In this document: in pieces, positions 8,516-17,453 of the stretch
Numbering within the stretch: the first letter of the stretch is position 1
How the letters are laid out: the number at the start of each line of letters is the position of its first letter
NCBI RefSeq assembly: GCF_003010935.1
Contig: NZ_PGGN01000004.1
Location: 644,843 to 708,842, forward strand
Source of the DNA: Phyllobacterium endophyticum
Lineage (GTDB): Bacteria; Pseudomonadota; Alphaproteobacteria; Rhizobiales; Rhizobiaceae
Direction of reading: 5' to 3'
Length of the DNA stretch: 64,000 nt
Made by a program: the position numbers and the translations under genes
The notes under the pieces: generated by a model
The model's input: only the letters and a program-made list of their open reading frames with translations
Databases searched by the model: none
Told to the model about the DNA's origin: nothing

Positions 8516-10213
8516 TCACTTGCCGATGATGCGATTTGCTGCCGACACGATTCCCTCAAGCGAGGCGGTCACGATGTTCTTGTTGATACCAGCACCGAAT
8601 ATCTTGCCGCCAGGGTGCTCAATTTCCATGTAGCTGATGGCAGCCGCATCGGAACCATGCTGCAAGGAGTGTTCCGAATAGTTTGCAACTGATAGCTTAA
8701 TGCCCAGGTAGTGCGAGAGAGCATCGATGAAGCCGTCCACGGGGCCGGTACCCCTGCCCTCGATTCGTTTCGTTTCGCCGCGATCGGTAATCTCAGCAGA
8801 TACCACACGCACACCCTTCCGCTCCGTGTCGGGATAGGTGTGATGATCGACGAACTTGAGACGGGCGTCAGGTTGGTTGACGTAAAGCTCCTGGAAGCGC
8901 TCATAAATCTGCTTCGAGGAAACCTCCTTTCCGCCTTCATCCGTGATCTGCTGAATATCGTCACGAAATTCCACCTGCATGCCGCGCGGCAGGTTCAGTC
9001 CGTAATCGGCTTGCAGAATATAGGCTATGCCGCCTTTGCCGGATTGCGAATTGATGCGGATGATCGCTTCGTAGCTGCGCCCCACATCTTGCGGATCGAT
9101 AGGCAGGTAAGGCACTTCCCAAAGTGTCTTGTTGGCTTGTTTGATTGCCTTCATGCCCTTGTTGATGGCGTCCTGATGTGATCCTGAGAAGGCTGTATAG
9201 ACAAGTTCGCCGACATAAGGATGGCGCTCTGGAATAGCGAGCTGGTTAGAATACTCATAGACCTCCTTCATGCGATTGATGTCGGAACAGTCGAGTTCAG
9301 GATCGACCCCTTGGGTGAACATGTTCAGCGCAAGCGTGACGATGTCGACATTTCCCGTGCGCTCGCCATTGCCGAATAACGTGCCCTCGACGCGGTCGGC
9401 CCCAGCCATCAGGCCGAGTTCGGTTGTGGCGATGCCAGTCCCACGATCATTGTGCGGATGCAGCGAAATAATCAGATTTTCGCGACTGTCGAGTTGGCGG
9501 CACATCCATTCGATTCGGTCGGCATAGATGTTGGGCGTCGACATTTCGACTGTGGAGGGCAAGTTGATAATCAACTTGTTGTCGGCCGTTGGATTGACGA
9601 TCTCCGTCACAGCGTTGCAAATCTCCAACGCCACTTCGAGTTCCGTGCCGGTAAAGCTTTCGGGCGAATATTCGAAGCGGTAGCCGCCACCGGCTTTTGC
9701 CGCCATGTCCGTGATCATCTTGGCAGCGTCCGTAGCGATTGTCTTGATGCCGTGAACGTCCTTGTTGAATACCACGCGGCGCTGCAACTCACTGGTAGAG
9801 TTGTAGAAATGCACGATCGGTTTGTGCGCGCCTTCGAGAGATTCGAAGGTGCGGGTTATCAATTCCGGGCGGCACTGCACCAGCACCTGCAGGGAAACGT
9901 CCTCTCCAGGGTTGCCCTCCTCTACACACCAGCGCGCAAAGTCAAAATCTGTTTGCGAGGCTGAAGGAAATCCGATTTCGATCTCCTTGAATCCCATATC
10001 GAGCAACAGCGCGAACATGCGCACCTTGCGGTCGTGCCCCATCGGGTCGATTAGCGCCTGATTGCCATCACGCAAATCGACGGAACACCAGATTGGCGCC
10101 TTCTCGATACGCTTCGAGGGCCACTGGCGATCTTTCAGATCGACGATGGGGTAAGGTTCGTATTTCTTGGCCGCATAGGGCATGCCCATGTTCCGTTGAA
10201 TCATGTTGGTCAT
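8516..10213 (-). CDS. leuA: 2-isopropylmalate synthase
   Basis: Catalyses the condensation of acetyl-CoA with 2-ketoisovalerate, the first committed step of leucine synthesis. The 565-residue length and sequence fit the long LeuA type: the N-terminal TIM barrel has SVDLRDGNQALIDPM (metal-binding D and catalytic R) and ISLHPHNDRGTG (metal-binding H-x-H), and the C-terminal ~130 residues form the leucine-binding regulatory domain (GRGTGPVDGFIDAL). The start at 10213 gives MTNMIQRNMGMPYAAKKY; a Met ten residues in is an alternative. The gene is preceded by a leucine-rich leader peptide and attenuator, so expression is expected to fall when charged tRNA-Leu is plentiful. Confidence 0.95.
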   Translation of the reverse strand: MTNMIQRNMGMPYAAKKYEPYPIVDLKDRQWPSKRIEKAPIWCSVDLRDGNQALIDPMGHDRKVRMFALLLDMGFKEIEIGFPSASQTDFDFARWCVEEGNPGEDVSLQVLVQCRPELITRTFESLEGAHKPIVHFYNSTSELQRRVVFNKDVHGIKTIATDAAKMITDMAAKAGGGYRFEYSPESFTGTELEVALEICNAVTEIVNPTADNKLIINLPSTVEMSTPNIYADRIEWMCRQLDSRENLIISLHPHNDRGTGIATTELGLMAGADRVEGTLFGNGERTGNVDIVTLALNMFTQGVDPELDCSDINRMKEVYEYSNQLAIPERHPYVGELVYTAFSGSHQDAINKGMKAIKQANKTLWEVPYLPIDPQDVGRSYEAIIRINSQSGKGGIAYILQADYGLNLPRGMQVEFRDDIQQITDEGGKEVSSKQIYERFQELYVNQPDARLKFVDHHTYPDTERKGVRVVSAEITDRGETKRIEGRGTGPVDGFIDALSHYLGIKLSVANYSEHSLQHGSDAAAISYMEIEHPGGKIFGAGINKNIVTASLEGIVSAANRIIGK

Positions 10214-10301
10214 CTGGTTCTCGTTTCCGGCCCGATGCGCATCAAATTTGGCGCAATCCTGGCACTCTTCTTAGGCGTTACAGTCAATTGTAAGGGAATA
10301 A

Positions 10302-10342
10302 GGAGCGACTGCCTGGCGGCGAATTCGACCGCCGGACGCTCC
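10302..10342 (-). terminator. leuA attenuator hairpin
   Basis: On the leftward transcript, GGAGCG pairs with CGCTCC around an inner GGCGG/CCGCC stem, followed directly by TTATTCCCTT. It lies 2 nt after the stop codon of the leucine-rich leader and about 90 nt before leuA. A competing pairing using the leader 3' end (GGCGATCGCC segment) would give the antiterminator. Layout follows the classic ribosome-stalling attenuator. Confidence 0.75.
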
Positions 10343-10344
10343 TC

Positions 10345-10461
10345 TTAACGAGCCCGGCGATCGCCAGTAAGGTTAAGAAGAAGCGGAAGGAGAAATGCGC
10401 GTTTGGCCGCGTCCGCGGAAGCGGGCTGAGCAAAAGACTTGAAGGTCTGGCGCGTTTTCAT
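10345..10461 (-). CDS. leuL: leu leader peptide
   Basis: A 38-residue leader encoded just upstream of the leuA attenuator. Its distal part reads FLLPLLLNL: six Leu codons (CTC, CTT, CTT, CTT, CTT, CTT) in nine positions, ending GDRRAR and TAA directly before the terminator hairpin. Stalling at these codons under leucine starvation would block the terminator fold and allow leuA transcription. Leucine leader peptides before leuA have been predicted in rhizobia; this copy is called from codon content and position alone. The start at 10461 is the only Met in frame near by; a later start cannot be excluded. Confidence 0.75.
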   Translation of the reverse strand: MKTRQTFKSFAQPASADAAKRAFLLPLLLNLTGDRRAR

Positions 10462-10510
10462 GGTCTGACAATTAAACGACTGCAAAGCCCGACGCAAGAG
10501 GGCTTTGAAG

Positions 10511-11461
10511 TTAGTTGTTCTTAAGCTGAGCTGTGGCGCCGCCCGACAGCCATTCACTGACGACTCTAACGTCATCCTTGCCAAGCCCATGATCAGACTT
10601 GATCGAACGCGCTTCAACCCGCGCCCCGTGGGAGCGAAGAAGGTCCTCGAGCGCAGACGCATAGGGAGCGTAGAGCTGATCCGAAGCGCCGGATACTGTC
10701 AATACTCGGGCATTCGCAAGATTAGCCTCAGTCGATTCCCTCAAAACAGGCATCGAACGGAGGAGTACGGCTTGTTGCACCAAGTCGGGGTAAAGCATCA
10801 TCACGGCATTGATCAGGTTGGCGCCGTTGGAATAGCCGAGGAATGTCGTGCGTTTGGGATCGAACTTATATTCCTGCGCGACTTGTTTGAGAAAGCCCGC
10901 GAATGCTTTTGCCTCTGAGCGAATGTCCTGCTGATCGAAACTGACGGGTGTCAGCCGGCGATACCAGCGAGTCGAACCATCCTGCACAACACGCCCGCGC
11001 ACCGCTATCAACGTGGCATTGGGCGCGATCTTGGAGGCGAATGGAACAAGGCTGGTTTCATCCTGTCCAGAGCCATGCATGAGCACCATCGTGTCACCGT
11101 TCCGGGTTTCCGGACGATACACGCGATACTTGAACGCCAGATTTTCATGAAGCGAGCCTTCACTTTGCGGAAGAATGTCGCCCTTGACTGCCTTCTTCAA
11201 AATAGTGCCACTGCCTGTCGTATCGAGCTTAACTGGTGCAGCTACCGTTGGCTGCTGCACCACCGTCCGATCCTTTTCAGGACAAGCGTCGGCATCGCTA
11301 CTTTTATCGACATCCGGCTGAGGATCAATGGTACTGGATAACACTTCCGCTTTACCGGATTGGATTTTCTCACAATCTGCAGTGCTTCGCGCGCTGGCGA
11401 TCTGTGGTGCCGCGACGACAGAGAAACCCGCAACAAGTGCATAAAGAAATAGTTTACTCAT
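10511..11461 (-). CDS. Secreted alpha/beta hydrolase (phospholipase/carboxylesterase family)
   Basis: A 316-residue protein with a Sec signal (MSKLFLYALVAGFSVVAA...ASA-RS), so periplasmic or exported. After a ~75-residue low-complexity spacer, the esterase core begins (FKYRVYRPE). The nucleophile elbow is LGYSNGAN (G-Y-S-N-G); the acid is probably in SGASDQLYAPY and the His in KSDHGLGKDD, matching the COG0400 predicted-esterase order. The long N-terminal spacer is unusual; most relatives begin directly with the hydrolase fold. Substrate unknown. The gene lies 49 nt upstream of the leu leader in the same direction but is separated by a likely promoter. Confidence 0.82.
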   Translation of the reverse strand: MSKLFLYALVAGFSVVAAPQIASARSTADCEKIQSGKAEVLSSTIDPQPDVDKSSDADACPEKDRTVVQQPTVAAPVKLDTTGSGTILKKAVKGDILPQSEGSLHENLAFKYRVYRPETRNGDTMVLMHGSGQDETSLVPFASKIAPNATLIAVRGRVVQDGSTRWYRRLTPVSFDQQDIRSEAKAFAGFLKQVAQEYKFDPKRTTFLGYSNGANLINAVMMLYPDLVQQAVLLRSMPVLRESTEANLANARVLTVSGASDQLYAPYASALEDLLRSHGARVEARSIKSDHGLGKDDVRVVSEWLSGGATAQLKNN

Positions 11462-11674
11462 AGGTTAATCCTGGCAGACTAAGGTTAACTAAGATTGTAA
11501 ACAGCCGCGGTCGTCCGCTCGGCGCTGCCCTGCGCATTGGCCGCTCGTTCTTCCAAACGGAAGTGTTGCGTGGCGCCAATTATGGTCCCCTGACGTGCGC
11601 CTTGCGTCGCGTCGATTGTGGAGAATTGCATTGCTGGATGACATGTCACCCGGCGAGCCATCTATGTCAACAGG

Positions 11675-11716
11675 ATTGTAACGAAATCATGACCGTTAGA
11701 AACATTTCGTTACAAT
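11675..11716. repeat. Perfect 13-bp inverted repeat
   Basis: ATTGTAACGAAAT at 11675-11687 is exactly complementary to 11704-11716, with a 16-nt spacer. It lies in the 285-bp gap between the Nudix gene stop and the secreted-esterase start. The symmetry fits a dimeric-regulator operator or a transcript-end hairpin; no U-run follows on either strand. Nothing else recognisable is in this gap. Confidence 0.7.
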
Positions 11717-11746
11717 TGTTGCCGCCATGCATCGATGGGACTGACA

Positions 11747-12328
11747 TCAGCCGGTAAGACCGTTCAGTTTCAGATGCTGCAATAGCATGATGGTCTTGGC
11801 ATCAACGATCTCGCTCTTGCGCACCAGGGAGAGCGCATGGTCGAGTGTCATCTCCAAAACTTCGATATCCTCACCTTCGCCTTCATGACCGCCGCCATCC
11901 GAAATGCGGTCCGACGCGTTATACGCTGCAACGAAAAACACCAGACGTTCAGTAACGCTGCCTGGGCTCATGAATACATCGAAGACGCGCTCGATATGGC
12001 GCAGGCGGTATCCAAGCTCCTCCTCCGTCTCCTTGCGTGCCGTCGTTTCTGCGTCATTATCATCAAGCAGCCCGGCGCACGCTTCGATGAGCATCGGAGT
12101 ATGGCCCGTTACAAACGCCGGCAAGCGGAACTGCCTTGTAAGCAGCACTGTGTTCCGCTCCGGGTCATAGGGTAAAACAACAGCGCCATTGCCACGATCG
12201 TAGACTTCTCGCGTATGCGGTTCCTTCCGCCCATCGCGACGCAAGAAGTCGTAGCTGTACTTCTTGAGAGTCCCCCAGTTGTCAGAAAGGAGTTCGACGG
12301 ATTTCATGCGAACAGGAGCATCACTCAT
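11747..12328 (-). CDS. Nudix hydrolase, GDP-mannose/ADP-ribose pyrophosphatase type (NudK-like)
   Basis: A 193-residue protein close in length and layout to NudK (YffH). The N-terminal strand-rich dimerisation part has NGAVVLPYDPERNTVLLTRQFR, and the Nudix box reads GLLDDNDAETTARKETEEEL with G-Y following, lacking the usual Arg of REUXEEXGU. NudK-type enzymes hydrolyse GDP-mannose or ADP-ribose to the monophosphates. It follows the CDF transporter by 19 nt in the same direction and may share its transcript. Confidence 0.83.
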   Translation of the reverse strand: MSDAPVRMKSVELLSDNWGTLKKYSYDFLRRDGRKEPHTREVYDRGNGAVVLPYDPERNTVLLTRQFRLPAFVTGHTPMLIEACAGLLDDNDAETTARKETEEELGYRLRHIERVFDVFMSPGSVTERLVFFVAAYNASDRISDGGGHEGEGEDIEVLEMTLDHALSLVRKSEIVDAKTIMLLQHLKLNGLTG

Positions 12329-12347
12329 GGACTATTCTCCGGGGAAT

Positions 12348-13256
12348 TCAGGCAAAAGGTATGGCCGCCGTGCCGATAGGTAGCTTGGCCTCGTCGTCGG
12401 GTTCAACGTGAATAACCACGCTGGCATCGGGTATATTTTGCATCAGCGCGTTCTCGATGCGGTCGCAGATGATGTGCGCATCGCCCACGCTCATCGAAGC
12501 ATCGACCACAAGATGAAACTCGATGAAGGTCACACGCCCTGCGATACGTGTCTTGAGGTCATGAACCTCTAGCGCGCCCCCTGCATTTGCCGAGATGACA
12601 TCGCGGATCCGCATGGTCTCCTCGGTCGCGACACCCATATCCATCAAGCCTTGAACAGAGTTGCCAATCACATTCCAACCCTGCCAGAGAATGTTAAGTG
12701 CAACAACGATCGCGAGTATGGGATCGAGGATCGTCCAGCCCGTCAGGACGGCACCTACAAGACCGGCAAATACGCCGGCCGAGGTCACCACATCAGTCAT
12801 GATGTGCTTGCCGTCTGCGAGCAACGCCGGAGATTTGTGCTTTCGGCCCCGGCTGATGAGGAGCGAAGCCCAGAACGCATTGATGATCGATGCACCGCCA
12901 TTGATCGCGAGGCCCAGCCAGGGCTGAGCCAGATTTCTGGGCGTTTCCCAGGCAATCCACACTTCCCGCAGGATGAGCAGCGCCGCAACGACGATCAGCA
13001 CTCCCTCCAGCACAGCAGAAAAATATTCAGCCTTGTGATGGCCGAAAGGGTGGTTCTGGTCTGCGGGCTTGTAGCTGACACGGATGGCCCACCAGGCGGC
13101 CATTGCGGCAACGACATTGACGATGGATTCCAAAGCATCCGAATAGAGCGCGACAGAGCCTGTCACGTGGTAGGCACCATATTTCAGCGCGAGCACAGTC
13201 ATTCCAATGAAGATTGACCAGAAAGCAATGCGCTGAACTGTGGTGTCTTGCGCCAT
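12348..13256 (-). CDS. Cation diffusion facilitator (CDF) family metal efflux protein
   Basis: A 302-residue inner-membrane protein with six predicted helices and a cytosolic C-terminal domain rich in His/Asp (EFHLVVDASMSVGDAHIICDRIE and VVIHVEPDDEAK). Transport-site residues are visible as YSDALES in helix 2 and HIMTD in helix 5 (His151, Asp155). In helix 2 the second acidic residue of the usual D-x-x-x-D is Ser44 after Asp40, with Glu43 adjacent, so metal specificity (Zn, Fe, Mn, Co) is uncertain. Its start is 1 nt from the trpE(G) stop, suggesting co-transcription, although the functional link is unclear. Confidence 0.88.
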   Translation of the reverse strand: MAQDTTVQRIAFWSIFIGMTVLALKYGAYHVTGSVALYSDALESIVNVVAAMAAWWAIRVSYKPADQNHPFGHHKAEYFSAVLEGVLIVVAALLILREVWIAWETPRNLAQPWLGLAINGGASIINAFWASLLISRGRKHKSPALLADGKHIMTDVVTSAGVFAGLVGAVLTGWTILDPILAIVVALNILWQGWNVIGNSVQGLMDMGVATEETMRIRDVISANAGGALEVHDLKTRIAGRVTFIEFHLVVDASMSVGDAHIICDRIENALMQNIPDASVVIHVEPDDEAKLPIGTAAIPFA

Positions 13257-13257
13257 T

Positions 13258-15444
13258 CTATGCCGCTCGTATTTTCACCCGTCGTGGCAGATGCGCCACG
13301 ACGTTCTCGATCATTCGCATCCCGGCGTTGTGACCAAGGGTCATGATCGACTCGGGATGAAACTGGACCGCCGCGATCGGTTCGCTTTTGTGCTCGAAAG
13401 CCATTATGACGCCATCCTCCGTTTCAGCGGTGACAACGAAACCGTCCGGTAAGCGTACAGGATCGGCAAAGATCGAGTGGTAGCGGCCCACGGTCACCTC
13501 CTTGGGAAGACCCGAAAAGATTTTGCCCTGCTTCGTAATACGGATGCGCGAAGGCTTCCCATGCATCGGGACATGCAGTTGTCGCAACGATCCACCATAT
13601 GCCTCCGCAAGCGCTTGTAGCCCGAGGCAGACACCAAAGATCGGCAAGTCACGCTTGCGGGCTTTCTTGATTGTCGCTTTGCAATCAAAGTCTTCCGGCG
13701 TTCCGGGCCCCGGTGAAAGGACCACAAGATCCGGCTTTACTCGCTCGAAGATTTCGTCGGCGACCGGTGTACGCACGGTCGTCACTGTTGCACCGGTCTG
13801 GCGGAAATAGTTGGCCAGCGTGTGAACGAATGAATCCTCATGGTCGACCAGCAGAATCGACAGTCCCTCTCCCACTCGTGCGACAGCACGTTCCTCGGGC
13901 AAGACATTGCTCTTGTGGGCATCCCGAACTGCCGCGATCATTGCCGAAGCCTTGAGTTCGGTCTCGGCCTCTTCCTCCTCCGGCACTGAATCGTAGAGCA
14001 ACGTCGCACCTGCACGAACCTGCGCGATGCCGTCCTTGATACGGATCGTTCGCAGGGTGAGACCCGTGTTCATATCACCATTGAAATTCACCATGCCGAT
14101 GGCACCGCCATACCAGGCGCGAGGGCTGCGCTCGTTTGCTTCGATAAATCGCATGGCCCAGAGTTTTGGCGCACCGGTCACAGTGACGGCCCAAGCGTGC
14201 GACAGGAACCCGTCGAATGCATCCATATCCTCTCGAAGGCGGCCTTCGATATGATCGACGGTATGGATGAGCCGTGAGTACATTTCGATCTGGCGACGGC
14301 CGATGACCCGGACCGAACCCGGCTCGCACACACGGCTCTTGTCGTTACGATCGACGTCCGAGCACATCGTCAGTTCGGATTCGTCCTTTTTCGAATTAAG
14401 CAGTTTGATGATCTGCTCGCTATCGGCGATCGCGTCTTCGCCGCGCTTGATCGTTCCCGAGATAGGACAAGTTTCAATGCGCCTTCCGACCACGCGCACG
14501 AACATTTCGGGCGAGGCGCCGACGAGATATTCATTGTCGCCAAGATTGATATAGAATGAATATGGGGACGGGTTGATGGCTTTCAGGCGGCGCGAGATGA
14601 CGGAGGGTTTGGTTTCACAACGCTCATAGAATGTCTGCCCCGGCACGACTTCGAACAGATCGCCGCGCATGAAGCTATCCTTGGCTTTCTTGACCAGTTC
14701 CGCATACTCGCCTGGACTATAGTCGCCGCGACCGGGAATTTTATCTGTCGGCCTGAACGGCTCTGTTACCGTATCGCGAGGCAAGCCCTCGGTGGACATG
14801 CCCCCGAAAGAATAATCGTAGCGGTCGAGCCAAGCCTTGGCAGCATGATGATCGACGACAAGAATTTCGTCGGGCAGGTACAGAACAATATCACGCTGAT
14901 CGTCAGGGCGCTTCAGCTTGTACTGCACCGCGTCAAACTGAAAAGCCAGATCATATCCGAATGCACCATATAGACCCAGATTGGCGTCATCTTCCGTAAA
15001 AAACAGGCCGACGATCGCACGCAGTACGGTGAAAACCGAAGGAATGCGTGAACGTTCTTCCTCCGTGAATGTGCGGTTTGGCAGAGCAATCTCCAGTTCG
15101 AGCCTGGTTGCACCCGCCGCCTTCACCGAAACCTCTTCCAGGGTCGCAATGGTCTGCCTGATCGGCACGAGGAGGATTTCGCCACGCCTGTTCAAGGCCT
15201 CGACGGTCATATGCCGGCCGTTCGACGTGATCGCGACTGGTGGATCTACGATCGCCGTATCCCAACGCGTATAGCGGCCCGGATACTCGTAATTTGACGA
15301 GAAAACTGCACCGCGCCGCTCATCGAGTGCATCGACATAGCTGTCGATCGCGCTGGCATAGGCAGTTGCAACACGTGACCGCGTAATCGTGACACCACCT
15401 TTGGTGTCGAAGATTTCAACGTCGCCCTCAATTCTATGCATCAT
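13258..15444 (-). CDS. trpE: Anthranilate synthase, fused TrpE-TrpG
   Basis: Makes anthranilate from chorismate and glutamine, the first step of tryptophan synthesis. Both subunits are on one chain of about 728 residues, as is characteristic of rhizobia: the N-terminal ~510 residues are the chorismate-binding TrpE part ([40 protein letters not shown]), and the C-terminal ~200 the class I amidotransferase ([15 protein letters not shown] with the nucleophile Cys, and VQFHPESI). The start at 15444 is chosen because AGGGA lies 5 nt before an ATGATG; an upstream Met at 15462 has no good site. It is preceded by trpL and an attenuator. Confidence 0.95.
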   Translation of the reverse strand: MMHRIEGDVEIFDTKGGVTITRSRVATAYASAIDSYVDALDERRGAVFSSNYEYPGRYTRWDTAIVDPPVAITSNGRHMTVEALNRRGEILLVPIRQTIATLEEVSVKAAGATRLELEIALPNRTFTEEERSRIPSVFTVLRAIVGLFFTEDDANLGLYGAFGYDLAFQFDAVQYKLKRPDDQRDIVLYLPDEILVVDHHAAKAWLDRYDYSFGGMSTEGLPRDTVTEPFRPTDKIPGRGDYSPGEYAELVKKAKDSFMRGDLFEVVPGQTFYERCETKPSVISRRLKAINPSPYSFYINLGDNEYLVGASPEMFVRVVGRRIETCPISGTIKRGEDAIADSEQIIKLLNSKKDESELTMCSDVDRNDKSRVCEPGSVRVIGRRQIEMYSRLIHTVDHIEGRLREDMDAFDGFLSHAWAVTVTGAPKLWAMRFIEANERSPRAWYGGAIGMVNFNGDMNTGLTLRTIRIKDGIAQVRAGATLLYDSVPEEEEAETELKASAMIAAVRDAHKSNVLPEERAVARVGEGLSILLVDHEDSFVHTLANYFRQTGATVTTVRTPVADEIFERVKPDLVVLSPGPGTPEDFDCKATIKKARKRDLPIFGVCLGLQALAEAYGGSLRQLHVPMHGKPSRIRITKQGKIFSGLPKEVTVGRYHSIFADPVRLPDGFVVTAETEDGVIMAFEHKSEPIAAVQFHPESIMTLGHNAGMRMIENVVAHLPRRVKIRAA

Positions 15445-15492
15445 CGATTTCCCTTGTTGCATCTGGCGTTGCGGGCGTCCGACGGGTCAAAC

Positions 15493-15523
15493 AAAAAGGC
15501 CGCCCGGAAAACCCGTCGCGGCC
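15493..15523 (-). terminator. trp attenuator terminator
   Basis: On the leftward RNA the segment forms GGCCGC...GCGGCC with an inner CGG/CCG stem and ends in a TTTTTGTTTG run. It lies about 45 nt after the trpL stop and about 50 nt before trpE(G). This is the expected attenuator terminator of the rhizobial trpLE(G) leader. Confidence 0.85.
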
Positions 15524-15566
15524 CTGTCCCTTTTTCACAAACATGCAAAAGGCTGCGTGGCCGCTA

Positions 15567-15611
15567 TCAGCGAGCCCACCACCAGCCATTTGAAAGAATG
15601 TGTGTGTTCAT
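15567..15611 (-). CDS. trpL: trp leader peptide (peTrpL type)
   Basis: A 14-residue leader, MNTHILSNGWWWAR, with three consecutive TGG codons. It lies between the trp promoter and the attenuator. In Sinorhizobium and Agrobacterium the equivalent leader is translated from a leaderless RNA, the attenuated transcript rnTrpL acts in trans as a small RNA, and the peptide has a regulatory role of its own (established for S. meliloti). Here the promoter spacing also predicts transcription starting at the A of the ATG. There is no Shine-Dalgarno before it, consistent with that. Confidence 0.9.
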   Translation of the reverse strand: MNTHILSNGWWWAR

Positions 15612-15647
15612 GGGGTGATTGTTAGCGTTACATTGTTGCGCTTGCAA
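15612..15647 (-). promoter_or_regulatory. trpL promoter (sigma-70 type, leaderless start)
   Basis: Reading leftward: TTGCAA (15647-15642), a 17-nt spacer, TAACAA (15624-15619), then 7 nt to the A of the trpL ATG at 15611. Both spacings are ideal for a housekeeping promoter whose first transcribed base is the start codon. Confidence 0.75.
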
Positions 15648-15675
15648 CAGCAAAAATCAGAGCCGCTACGAACGT

Positions 15676-17355
15676 CTAGAAGAGTCCTTCGATCAACCCT
15701 TCTGCGTTCAAGTGGATTCGCTCAGCAGAAGGCGACTTCGGCAGGCCCGGCATCGTCATGATTTCACCGCAGATTGCCACGATGAATCCTGCACCCGCGG
15801 CAAGGCGCACTTCTCGCACATGAACTACATGGTTCACCGGCGCACCCCGCAGATGCGGATCGGTTGAGAATGAATACTGGGTCTTTGCCATGCAGACCGG
15901 GAGGTGGCCATATCCGGCCGCTTCCCATTGACGCAATTGCTCACGCACGCTGGCATCCGCGTCGGCTTCCGCACCCCGATAGATGCGCTTGACAATCGTT
16001 TCGATCTTGTCGAACAGGGACAATTCATCCTCGTAAAGCGGCGAAAACTGCGCCGAACCGCTCGTCGCCAGCGCAACCACCCTGTGTGCGAGTTCTTCGA
16101 TGCCCGCGGAGCCCTCCGACCAGTGCTTGCACAGGACAGCCTCAGCACCATGCGTTGCAACGAACGTCTTCACAGCCGCAATCTCTGCCTCGGTATCGGC
16201 AGTGAAATGATTGATAGCGACCACCACCGGCACACCGAACTGCCTGACATTCTCCATATGGCGGCCGAGATTGGCGCATCCGGACTTTACAGCAGCGACG
16301 TTCTCCTCGCCTAGATCTTCCTTAGCCACGCCGCCATGCATCTTCATGGCACGTATTGTTGCTACAATGACCGCCGCTGCCGGTTTGAGGCCCGCCTTGC
16401 GGCATTTGATGTCAAAGAATTTCTCTGCACCGAGATCCGCGCCGAAACCTGCTTCGGTAACGACATAATCGGCAAGTTTGAGAGCGGTCGTCGTCGCCAC
16501 GACTGAGTTACAACCATGCGCAATATTGGCAAAAGGGCCACCATGGACGAAGGCTGGATTGTTCTCCAGGGTCTGCACGAGATTGGGCTGCATCGCATCC
16601 TTGAGAAGAACGGCCATTGCCTTATCCGCCTTCAGATCGCGAGCGTAGACAGGACTCTTGTCGAAGCGGTAGCCGATAATGATTTCCCCCAGTCGATCCT
16701 CCAGATCCTTCAGATCATTGGCAAGGCACAGGATAGCCATCACTTCCGAGGCAACGGTAATGTCAAAGCCGGATTCTCGCGGAAACCCATTCGCCACACC
16801 ACCCAGTGAAGACGCGATATCACGCAATGCCCTGTCATTCATGTCCATGACCCGCCGCCATGTGATGCGGCGCGTATCGAGATTGAGCTCGTTTCCCCAA
16901 TAGACGTGGTTGTCAATCATGGCCGCCAGCAGGTTATGGGCGGAAGTAATGGCATGGAAATCGCCTGTAAAATGCAGGTTGATATCTTCCATCGGGATGA
17001 CCTGCGCGTGACCGCCTCCGGCTGCACCACCCTTGGTACCAAAACAGGGACCTAGCGAAGCTTCGCGAATGCAAACAATGGCCTTTTTGCCGATCCGGTT
17101 GAGCCCATCGCCAAGCCCGACTGTCGTCGTGGTTTTGCCTTCGCCGGCAGGCGTTGGGCTTACCGCTGTTACGAGTATGAGCTTGCCGTCCTTTGCGCCG
17201 CGTCTCGACTGGATGAATTCCGCCGAGAGCTTGGCCTTGTCATGTCCATAAGGTACGAGATGTTCCGGTGGTATTCCGATCTTCGCGCCTATTTCCACTA
17301 CCGGTTTTTTCACCGCGGAGCGCGCAATCTCGATATCGGATGGGACGATAGCCAC
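15676..17355 (-). CDS. fhs: Formate--tetrahydrofolate ligase
   Basis: ATP-dependent formation of 10-formyl-THF from formate and THF, feeding one-carbon metabolism. The 559-residue length is standard. Family signatures are clear: the P-loop [35 protein letters not shown], the [22 protein letters not shown] block, and [14 protein letters not shown]. It ends 28 nt before the trp promoter and is oriented the same way, so read-through into trpL is possible, but no terminator was found between them. Confidence 0.96.
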   Translation of the reverse strand: MAIVPSDIEIARSAVKKPVVEIGAKIGIPPEHLVPYGHDKAKLSAEFIQSRRGAKDGKLILVTAVSPTPAGEGKTTTTVGLGDGLNRIGKKAIVCIREASLGPCFGTKGGAAGGGHAQVIPMEDINLHFTGDFHAITSAHNLLAAMIDNHVYWGNELNLDTRRITWRRVMDMNDRALRDIASSLGGVANGFPRESGFDITVASEVMAILCLANDLKDLEDRLGEIIIGYRFDKSPVYARDLKADKAMAVLLKDAMQPNLVQTLENNPAFVHGGPFANIAHGCNSVVATTTALKLADYVVTEAGFGADLGAEKFFDIKCRKAGLKPAAAVIVATIRAMKMHGGVAKEDLGEENVAAVKSGCANLGRHMENVRQFGVPVVVAINHFTADTEAEIAAVKTFVATHGAEAVLCKHWSEGSAGIEELAHRVVALATSGSAQFSPLYEDELSLFDKIETIVKRIYRGAEADADASVREQLRQWEAAGYGHLPVCMAKTQYSFSTDPHLRGAPVNHVVHVREVRLAAGAGFIVAICGEIMTMPGLPKSPSAERIHLNAEGLIEGLF

Positions 17356-17453
17356 AGACGTTTCCTCAATGCTTCAAGAACGTCAATAGCATCCTGCAAG
17401 CGAAATGGGGATAGCCCGGCAGGACTATCCCCAGTTGCAACTTTGAAAAACGC

